18,581 nt of DNA from Acanthaster planci (Eukaryota; Echinodermata; Asteroidea; Valvatida; Acanthasteridae). This document shows positions 1 to 8,388 of this stretch, one piece after another. A program made the translations under genes and the position numbers. The notes under the pieces were generated by a model. The model was not told the origin of the DNA. It did no database searches and worked only from the letters and a program-made list of their open reading frames with translations. Position 1 is the first letter of the stretch, and every line of letters begins with the position of its first letter. The stretch lies in contig NW_019091530.1 in assembly GCF_001949145.1 (NCBI RefSeq), positions 428,579-447,159 of the forward strand, in the 5' to 3' direction.

Positions 1-94
1 AAACTCAATAAAACTCTACATGAAAGAAAAATAACAGTTGTCATTTTAAAAAAATAAAATGGGCTGAGATGTGACAGTGGCCTCTAGTTTCTTT

Positions 95-2130
95 TTTTTC
101 TTCTGCCCCAAATTCCTTTTGTTTTGTACACGTTTCTTCCACCATCGACTTTAATCCCTTAGAAACTTTGGAACTTAAAAAAACTTACATCAATGAAGGA
201 CCCTTGTCTGAAGATGTGTATAGAACAATGACGTCACGATGACGTCATCAAGTGATTTATTATTGATTTTTGAATATTTATTTCAGCCATTGACTTTGTA
301 CACGTTTTCTGGACACTATCTTCAATTGTAACCACAGTTATAGCCAACAAAGACCCTGATACAAAAAATGTTAAAGTTTATGACGTTATGAAGACGTGAC
401 TTTTTAAATTGATTTTTGAATGTTTTTCCCGAAAGATTTCGTACACGGTTTTCAAAAGCAAGACTTTGGGACTGTGGCCAATCTTAATTGACTTTATATT
501 TGTCTACACGCGTGACATGAGGTTAAAGCTGCAGTTTTCTCATAGGTTTTGTAGACATTTTTGTACTAAGACACGTATATCGATTTTGATAAGTGAGTAA
601 TCATTAACTTCGGCTGAAGATTACTATGAGAACGAAAGAGAAATCGTATTATTTCGTCTTCATTTGATTTCAAATGGGCCCAAGAGTCAGAATATCAAGT
701 AATATTTCATAAAAATGTTTCAGATTAAATTGAAGTCACGTGACTTGAATTGAAAAGTGCAGAATTTCTGCACTCGGACTTTTAGCCCATTGATTTTGTA
801 CACCTTTTCAAGTAATCATTTTGGTATCGTGGCGATCTTCGATTGTCATTAAAGTTACAGCCAACAAACCCTGATACAAAAATACTCAATTTAATAACGC
901 CATAATAACGTCATCTTCTGATTTTTTTGAATTTTGAACATTTTATATTCCCTATAGGTTTCAAGCGTGTTTTTTGTTCCACAGCCAGTCTTCGGAAATT
1001 TTCTTGATCTGACGGGCTATGTATTAGGTGTGTACTCTTTAAATCCCCAGCTAGAGAGGATCCAAGAACAACATCGTCATAATGACGTCATATGGTGCCA
1101 GGTGACATGAAATTAAAGGAGCAAACTTCAAAGCCTTATATGTCCTGAAGGACATGTCTCATTTGGTTGAAACCTTACGGGTATCTAGAAAGGGAAGTGT
1201 CATAGACTAAAATTGACTGTCATCATGTGACGAGTCACGTGACATTAAAGGTGCACTCTTTCAAGCAATGGATCTTGTTAAGTACTTGTGCGATTGGGTT
1301 TAAACCTTGCATTTAGCTTGAAGGGGGCTTTAGACAAATAATGACCTGATGTGATGATGAGGTCATCAGAATACATGTCACGTGACATTAAAGGTGCACT
1401 CTTTAAAGCACTGTATCTCGTGACATACATGTTAAGTACATGTCTGATAGGGGTCAAACTTTGCAGATATGTCGAAATTGAGGGTTTTAGATGAACATTG
1501 ACCTTAAGTGATAATGAAGTGTCATGTGACAAGTCACGTGGCATTAAAGTGCACTCTTCAAAGCACTATATTTCGTGAAGTAAATGTCAGATTGGTTTGA
1601 AACTTTGAGTATAATTGGAGAGGGAAGGGTTTTAGGCAGAAATTGACCTAATCTGATTTGTACGTCATCATATAACAGGTCACGTGACATTAAAGGTGCA
1701 CTCTCTGGAGAAGTTTATCTCCTGAACTTCATGTAAGATTTGGTCCAAACATTGCTGAGATCTTGAATGGAAGTGACAAGTAACATGACATTAAGGTGCA
1801 CTCTTTAGAGCCGTATATCTCGTGATCTACATGTCGTATTTGGTTGAAATATGGTTGATGGCTTTAATGGGAAGTGTGATAGAAAAGTGACAAGATGTAA
1901 AGGGTGCAAACTTTAATTCGTTATATTTCCTAGTGTCTGAAAGGGTTTTGAATATTTTGTCATAATTAGGTCACCCAAATACTATTAGAAACTTTGGGAA
2001 TTATTTGTAGCTCTGGGATAGATGTTTGAGTAAGAAATGAGAAATCCAAATGTGGCAGTATCTCAAATGAAGAAATGCCCTTTTCGTAGGAAAAAACGAA
2101 CATGCGAAAAAGCCCTTTGCTCTGTCCTTA
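95..2130. repeat. Long noncoding repeat, copy 1
   Basis: About 2.0 kb, collinear with 2562-4690. Shared blocks in order: AAATTCCTTTTGTTTTGTAC (about 110 and 2570), GAAGGACCCTTGTGT-like (195 and 2643), paired TGACGTCA sites (229 and 2686), GCCAACAAAGACCC (342 and 2804), GAAGATTACTATGAG (615 and 3586), TTTTAGCCCATTGA (780 and 3750), GCTGGAGAGGATCCAAGAAC-like (1050 and 4008), the CACGTG sub-repeat array, and CATGCGAAAAAGCCCT-like ends (2100 and 4670). No convincing reading frame. Probably a dispersed or tandem repeat of unknown class. Confidence 0.8.
1094..1930. repeat. CACGTG sub-repeat array in copy 1 (about seven units)
   Basis: Units open with a GTCACGTGACATTAAAGGTG-type motif at about 1094 (diverged), 1234, 1377, 1533, 1679, 1780 and 1886 (diverged). 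Spacings are about 140, 143, 156, 146, 101 and 106. Each continues CACTCTTTAAAGCACTATAT, CTCGTGAAG-ACATGT and a GATTGG-TT-AAACTTTGCAGG-like segment. CACGTG is the palindromic E-box core; no function follows from that alone. Confidence 0.75.
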
Positions 2131-2155
2131 AGACAGACAAAACTTCTTTTTTTTT

Positions 2156-2185
2156 AGCTGTTTCGGCAAGCTAGCCGAAACAGCT
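2156..2185. repeat. Perfect 12-bp hairpin flanked by T-runs
   Basis: AGCTGTTTCGGC (2156-2167), loop AAGCTA, then its exact complement (2174-2185). T-runs flank both sides (2146-2155 and 2186-2196). It sits just past the end of repeat copy 1. It may be a repeat end; the resemblance to a bacterial terminator is not meaningful in animal DNA. Confidence 0.75.
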
Positions 2186-2194
2186 TTTGTTTTT

Positions 2195-2480
2195 TTATGA
2201 CAACGACAGAGAAATCAGATTAATTTTACCCTTTTGTTCGATTACAAAGATACCAAGGTGTCCAAATATCAAGTAAGCTTTTATAGATATTTTAAAATTC
2301 AAACGCACATTACGTGATATCATTTTCAAGGTGTAGTTTGTCCCCAAGGGTTTTGAGCAAGCTTTTTCATGGACTCTCAACTTCAGCTGCGAATTACTAT
2401 GAGGACGAAAGAGAAAACAGATGTCATCATCAATTTCAGTTATATGGCTTTTTACACTTTTTTGAGCCACCCACATTTTT
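2195..2480. repeat. Partial third unit of the long repeat, between copies 1 and 2
   Basis: Contains AATATCAAGTAAGCTTTTAT and ATTACTATGAGGACGAAAGAG, which resemble 695-720 and 618-640 of copy 1, but in swapped order. It therefore looks like pieces of two units or a rearranged fragment. Confidence 0.5.
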
Positions 2481-2675
2481 TTTCTAGATACCCATCACAC
2501 AGACCATTGCCAAAACAGCTTGTGTTTGTCAACAAACACGGGTCTAGTCTCCTTCTGATGATGACCCAAATTCCTTTTGTTTTGTACACGTTTCTTCCCC
2601 CACCGACTTTAGTCCCTTAACAACTTTTGGATCTTACATCAGTGAAGGACCCTTGTGTAAGGATGCGTCTAGAAC

Positions 2676-2714
2676 AATTACTTGATGACGTCATGATGAC
2701 GTCATCAAGTAATT
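2676..2714. repeat. 39-bp perfect palindrome containing two TGACGTCA sites
   Basis: Arms of 19 bp (2676-2694 and 2696-2714) around a single central G. Each arm holds one TGACGTCA (2686-2693 and 2697-2704), centres 11 bp apart. Copy 1 keeps the pair (229-236 and 240-247) at the same 11-bp spacing but not the full palindrome. Confidence 0.85.
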
Positions 2715-2908
2715 TTTTTTATTATGATTATTTAAGTGACTTTGACTTTGTACACGTGACATGACACTATTTTGGTCATTTGGTCAATTGTAACCAATGT
2801 TACAGCCAACAAAGACCCCAAAACAAAAGAAGTCCAAATTTATGACGTCATCATGTGACGTTTTATTGATTTTTTTTATATTTAATTTTTGCTCTTAGGA
2901 TTGCACCA

Positions 2909-3308
2909 CACCAAATACGCGCCAATAGAAAACAGTGCAAAATCGGACCGAAATAGCGCCACCTGTTGACTCTTGTGAAGAGGTTGGCCTCCGTTTTTTC
3001 ACAGGAAAATTCAAGATTATGGCCGGGGGATTACTCTTCCTTTCAATTTCGTTGGGGTTAGCCACAACAAAAAATTATTCACCTTTCAAGGAAGATACCC
3101 CCATAGCAGTAAAACTAAGCGCTCATTTCTGAATGTAGCCGCCCGCCTCTATCCAAAATAGACCTGCAATTTGGGGCTTTTTATGAAAGAAAACCGTGAA
3201 CTGGAAACTATCACTCCCAAATTCGGGATTTATAGAAATATTTCTATGGTCCCTCCTGATTTTGGTCTGTCTTATTGGAAAAATCCAGTGGGATCACAAA
3301 ATACGCGC
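2909..3308. repeat. Block unique to repeat copy 2, bounded by a near-identical 14-mer
   Basis: CACCAAATACGCGC (2909-2922) and CACAAAATACGCGC (3295-3308) match 13 of 14 and bound a stretch with no counterpart in copy 1. This could be an insertion with flanking direct repeats, or sequence lost from copy 1. Confidence 0.45.
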
Positions 3309-4044
3309 AGAAAAACAACCATTTGGTGGAATGCACTTTTCGGTTTTTTACAAGTTTTTCGACAGCCAGACATCAGGACTCTGGTAACTCTAATTGATTT
3401 CATATTGGTGTACACTCGTAGTTCACCACGTAGCGAGGGTCCCAGAATAAAATCGTCATAATGACATCTTCAGGGGTCACGTGACGTGAGATTAAAGAGG
3501 CAGTTTTTCGGCATAGATTTTGTACACGTTGTTTTTAATGCACACTATAATTAAGTTTGATGAGTGAGTAGTCCTTAACTTCAGCTGAAGATTACTATGA
3601 GGAGAAAGAAATCGTATGTCTTTCGCTCTGATATTTTGTTTGAAATATGCCCAACAGTCAGAATATTAAGTAACATTTCACCAATATTTTTCAGTTAAAA
3701 CGCAAATCACGTGACTTGCAATTATAGGTGCAGTTTTTCTGCACCGGGATTTTTAGCCCATTGACTTTGTACACGGTTTCAAGCCATCATGTTGGTAACT
3801 TGGCGATCTTGAATTGTCGTCAAAGTTACAGCCAACAAAACCCTGATATAGGATACACAAAATACGCCAATTTTATGACGTCATGGTGAGTCACCTTCTG
3901 ACGTTTTTTATTGATTTTTGAATATTTTATATTCCTAATAGGTTTTGAACATGTTTTTTGTTTTTCTGATCTTACTATGTATCTTGTTTGCACTCTTTCA
4001 GTCCCCCAGCTGGAGAGGATCCAAGAACATCATCATAATGACGT

Positions 4045-4500
4045 CATACGGTGTCAGATGACATGACTTTAAAGGAGCAAACTTCGCAGCTTTTTTATCT
4101 CCTAAAGGACATGTCCAATTTATATGAAAACCTTGCAGGTACCTGGAAACGGAAATGTCATAGACAGAAAAGACCTCATGTGATGATGACGTCATCATGT
4201 GAAAAGTCACGTGATATTAAAGGTGCACACTGCAAAGCGCTATATCTCGTGAAGTTCGTGTCCGATTGGGTTCAAACTTTGAAATTGGGGGCTTTAGAGG
4301 AACATTGATCTTAAGTGATGATGACGACATAATGTGACAAGTCACGTGACATTACGGTGCACTTTCAAGGCACTCTATCTCGTGAAGCACATGTCTGACT
4401 GAATTTAAACCTTGCAGGTATCTTATAAGGGGAAGGCTTTAGACGAGTTAAAGAAGAAGTGAAGTGACGTTAAACGTGCACACTTTAATCTCCATATTTT
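4045..4500. repeat. CACGTG sub-repeat array in copy 2 (four units)
   Basis: The same motif recurs at about 4047 (diverged), 4205, 4340 and 4460 (diverged), with spacings near 120-158. Unit order and edge divergence resemble the copy 1 array, so unit loss or gain followed duplication of the long repeat. Confidence 0.7.
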
Positions 4501-4699
4501 CTAATGTCCAAAAGGGTTTGCGCATTCCGTTATTATGACGTCACCAAAAAAACTATTAGAATTACTTTTGTAGCTCTTGGGTTTATCTTTGAGCAAAAAG
4601 CCAGAAATGGAAATGTGCTAGTATCTCAAATGAACAAATCCTGTTTTTTTCTTAAAGAAAAAAAAGGAAATGCGAAAAAGCCCTAATTTGCTCTCCCTC

Positions 4700-6300
4700 G
4701 GCTTGTTTCTTTCTTTAAAAATTGTTTGGTTACCATATTGGTGGGCTTTGCTAAGATGGAGAGTTGCGGGGAAACAACAAAACTGCTTTTTGTAAGAGCC
4801 AAAAATGTGGGCAGAGTAATCCTGTCTGAAAGGGGAAGCTACATTTGGGTTTTATGGCAAGCTTTCCTGATCCGCCAATGGCTGGTGGTATTAGCAACTA
4901 GCATCATGATAAGATGACTGTTAGTTGACAAATGCCCTCGCGCTTTGAGTCAAGGAGTGTAGGAAAAAAGGAAATCGGTACCGCAAAAGCATGAGCCTGA
5001 TGGAAAACATGAAACAACTTTTTTAGTTACGTGTCTTTTTCCAACTTTGTTTCTAAAAGAAAAGAAAAGAAACATAGTGGACCCAAAATTAGGAATATAA
5101 AAATTTACATAGTCTATTAATTCGAATAGTCATTAGAACATCTAGGAGCCATAGACACTATTTCTATTGGGTGTTACTTGTGAGAGCACACTGTCTAATC
5201 ACTTTATACTCTCCATAAATTGCACAAACAAATTGGGTTATTGTTATATTCTAAACAATAGTGTCCTGTGAATAGTTTTCCTTTCCCTCATGATGAATAC
5301 TATCGAAAGATGTAAACGAACCAGCGTCATCTATCATCAATTTTTCATCATTACTTATGAACTGAAGATATTTGTTACAATTCAGTATTAAATATTCAAA
5401 CCTAGAAATGCAACGTCAGCACAAAGACCGTTTACCTTCTTTAATAAAACAGTTACAAGTAATTCTTGCAAAGCTGCCTCACTCTTTAAAAAAGTACTAG
5501 AAACACTGGACCCTTTCCATAAGAACTGCCCTGCAGAATGTTTGCATAAATTGAACTTATAGAGTTACAATGGCTCCCAGTAGCATAGCCAATCTGTGAA
5601 TGAAACGCATGGAAAATACTTTTCGCCTAATAGTGCATTGTCGTATTTGTTTGCAATACAAGACATCATATTCCTACTCGATACACACTAACTGCAGCAT
5701 AATAGAGTAGTACTACCCGTGTGTTCTATAGACTTGGTAAAATACTTTGTGCTAAACACATTGACAGACACTCTAGTGTTTTAATAATAGTATACCTTGG
5801 AAGACACTTTACTACCTAAACAGTGTCGAAATTTTTCATTGAGAGATTTACTTTCAGTATTGTACATGTTAAAGAAGCTCAAAGTAACAGCCCACATCGT
5901 TCAGCATATAGAAAATAGCCTACTTGTATCTTGCAGAGATTGTTCCAAGGACAATGGTGATGTTCACTGTCGCAATATCATGCAAACCAAATCAGATTGA
6001 AGAAACGTCTCATAGATGTGAAATAAATTTTACAAAACCTCTAAAAAAGTAACTTGAATCGCTTTAAGAACCGCATCGGAGTACAAAATCAAAAGAAGCA
6101 CAAAGGAATTCTTTTAAACACAGTAAACGTTTCATGTAAAACTGGAGTCGCATTAATCCACGAAACGGGAGAAATTGAGCAACTCTGAAAGAACAAGTGA
6201 CTACATGAGAAGAGTTCAGTCCTATCATTCTGCACACACTCATATGGATTAAAGAGGGGCGTGTCATCTTGAAGTAATGAGAAGGGGAAGAATCTGAACG
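4700..6300. other. No recognisable feature
   Basis: AT-rich unique-looking sequence. The longest open frame (5797-6000, plus strand, no ATG at its start) has no recognisable motif. Minus-strand ATTAAA hexamers at about 5780-5785 and 5441-5446 are possible poly(A) signals for transcripts ending after 6304, but hexamers this common prove little. Confidence 0.5.
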
Positions 6301-6303
6301 GCA

Positions 6304-6482
6304 TCACATGAGGGTGTGGCGGCGTATCCACTGCCTCATCTTCTCGTTTCCCGTGTTGGGTTCCTCTTCCTCTTGAGTGAGGGGCGGAAGCACGCCCACT
6401 ACGTTACCATCGGCCGTCCAGCAGTATCTCAGTGAAGGAACCATGTTTTGGGGAGTGGAGTGGAAACTTTGTTTCTTCCCCT
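6304..6482 (-). CDS. Second copy of the SLC51A last exon (alternative last exon or paralogue remnant)
   Basis: The acceptor is CACCCTTCAG, as in exon 7; the frame is open and ends with TGA at 6306-6304. Spliced from the exon 6 donor (phase 1) it would stay in frame and add 59 residues, against 60 from exon 7. From the Pro before LRY to the end, 31 of 44 residues match exon 7 with no gap, including NVVGV, an acidic run and the last 12 residues KMRQWIRRHTLM. In those 12 codons 7 differ, all silently. The first part reads QGKKQSFHSTPQNMV and is not hydrophobic, so TM7 is not encoded here. No other duplicated exon was found between 6490 and 8200. It may be an alternative last exon, the last exon of a decayed tandem paralogue, or a recently inactivated copy. 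Confidence 0.7.
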
Positions 6483-6489
6483 CTGAAGG

Positions 6490-8200
6490 GTGAGGATACA
6501 TTTGACTTTTTACACGCATGCGTTAGGAATAAATAAACCACAGAAGCCGCCAGTCTCGTTATGTTTCATTGTTTTCTCTCTGGCTGGGGGGGGTCCGGAA
6601 ATGGCCCTGTTGCCCCTCCCTTGAATCCACCAGTGCATGGAGAGGGTAAAGACATTTCCATGAACTATTCCAATGCGTGTGCAAAATGCGGGGCCTGCTT
6701 GCCAAACCTGGCACCTAGAGAAGACAATTTGCCCGAACTGTCACGCATGTAAAACGATACTTGAGCTTTTTGTTGATCTGCAGGAGTTGCGAAATCTATA
6801 TTTAACCATCATGATGGTGAAAACATCTGAACGGTAAATCAGTTTCATAAAACCGACCCATTTAAATAGCAAATGTATTGACCAGTTAACCTTTCGCGAG
6901 TAATTTTACACTGAATTCTCTGTTTTCGCGTTAATGTTACAGTTTAAATTATCCACACTAAAGACACTGTTGTTATACCTCATGGCTTTTGCTTTGTTAC
7001 ATAAGAGACGCCTTGCACCAATGCACTACTTTGAATGGATAAGAAGGGCACAAAGAAACCAGTCCATACCAGAAAGGGCGGTCGCAGTGCAAAAGCTTGC
7101 CCGAAACACGAGGTATAGCAACAGTACCCTTAGTCTGGGTAATTCAAATGGTTATGTTCATGTACAATCATAACTTAGTGTATCAGGTTTCATTCGAATT
7201 TAACTCGCAAAAGGCTTATTCATGACAAACTCAGCTGTCCAACGTTATTAGTGTAGTAACTGACATATTGTAACTACACAATTTACACCACCGTTTCCGA
7301 AATATTACCCATTAAAATCATCCACTTGAATAGTGTGTGTTGCCAAATAAAATTCACAGTTGTGACCAAATACCCCGAAACCATGCTGAAACATGAACTT
7401 TTGACGTTTGACAAGTTTTCTCTCCACTGTTAGATCCATCTCAAAGGTTTTTCTGCAGAAAGTTTCTGACATTGCAGGTACTGGGCCAATATAGAATTTG
7501 CCTCATTTATGTGTATATGTTCATGTCATTTCCAGATAATACATCTTTGTAATTCCTCAGCCTAGTTTTGGAACATGTGATCACATTTAAAGGGTCTATG
7601 CAATGCATTTTTACCACAGTCCTTGCAAATATGCATCGCAGAGCTAACCTTATTGTCAATTCTGATTTGCCATTTTATACAAAATATTTGGTACTCTTTT
7701 GGTTCTTATGCTAATGCAAAGTAAATATTTATGAGCAAAACTATGATGACACTCAAGAGAGAAAACTTCAATGTTTCACTAATCTGTGCTCTCAAACACT
7801 GAAATGTTTGATATTTTGCAGATCTAAACATCCCTTCACTTGGTGATTCACTGTTGCTTAAATTCATTGCAACCGGCAACCCTTTCTCAGTGACGCATTG
7901 AGTGAGCACATTTGGATTCCCAATATGAACAGAAAAATCTACAGCACTGAACAGTGTCTTTCCTGATGATTGACATCAGAGCAACAACTCCTTCGACACG
8001 TATTGCGCTGAAAAGCATTGACATGTTTGACTCTTTAAAACAGCACATTTTTCAATAAACCGAATCCGCTAGAAGGACGTCAAATTGTTTTCATTCGCTG
8101 AAGACGAGTATGAGTTTCCAAAAAAGAGAGCATGTCTACCACTACCACCACCTGGTCTCTTTAAGTTAATGAAGCTGCGAGCGATTTACGTTCACCTGTC
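6490..8200. other. Between the two copies of the SLC51A last exon: no gene supported
   Basis: Searched for other duplicated SLC51A exons on the minus strand and found none. A plus-strand frame at 6934-7173 starts with a true ATG and encodes 79 residues, without recognisable family or splice context. A minus-strand frame near 7706-7909 ends in a hydrophobic run (SLLSVIIVLLINIYF) but its phase does not fit the transporter gene. Downstream of the TAA at 8207 this region may be 3' UTR. Confidence 0.45.
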
Positions 8201-8206
8201 CTTGCT

Positions 8207-8388
8207 TTACATCAGTGTGTGTCGTCTGATCCATTGTCGCATCTTCCCCAGTTGCGTCGTTGGCTCTTCCTCGTCCTCCTCGATAGGCGGGGGTACGCCC
8301 ACCACGTTGCTGTCAGCCGTCCTGTAGTATCTCAGGACAGGGATCATTATCAATGTAGACTCCAGAATCACAAGGAACGCCTGCCACT
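8207..8388 (-). CDS. SLC51A: SLC51A-like coding exon 7: TM7, cytosolic tail and stop
   Basis: The acceptor is CCCCTTCATTCAG. Two bases complete Gln291, then 59 codons and TAA at 8209-8207. TM7 reads WQAFLVILESTLIMI and is followed by PVLRYYRTAD, aligning with human LLILETFLMTVLTRMYYRRKD. The tail has an acidic stretch (PPPIEEDEEEP) and then a basic end KMRQWIRRHTLM. The last residues TLM fit a class I PDZ-ligand pattern (S/T-x-hydrophobic), which is inference only. No AATAAA was seen on this strand between the stop and about 4980. Confidence 0.92.

Larger units (their letters stand above)
2562..4690. repeat. Long noncoding repeat, copy 2
   Basis: About 2.1 kb, collinear with copy 1 at an offset near 2.46 kb at the start. 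It carries an extra block of roughly 400 bp near 2905-3345 that copy 1 lacks, and a shorter sub-repeat array than copy 1 (four units against about seven). Open frames inside it are short and unlike known proteins. Confidence 0.8.

Noticed and set aside
2156-2196. Rho-independent terminator
   Set aside because: Hairpin plus T-run fits in form, but the window carries spliced animal-type exons, so a bacterial terminator is not expected.
2935-3461. Short plus-strand frames in the repeat region
   Set aside because: They fall in the noncoding repeat block, are short and overlapping, and show no recognisable protein features.
7706-7909. Minus-strand frame ending in a hydrophobic segment, considered as a missing TM7 exon for the duplicated tail
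   Set aside because: The acceptor phase does not join exon 6, the frame stops right after the hydrophobic run, and there is no donor leading to 6482.
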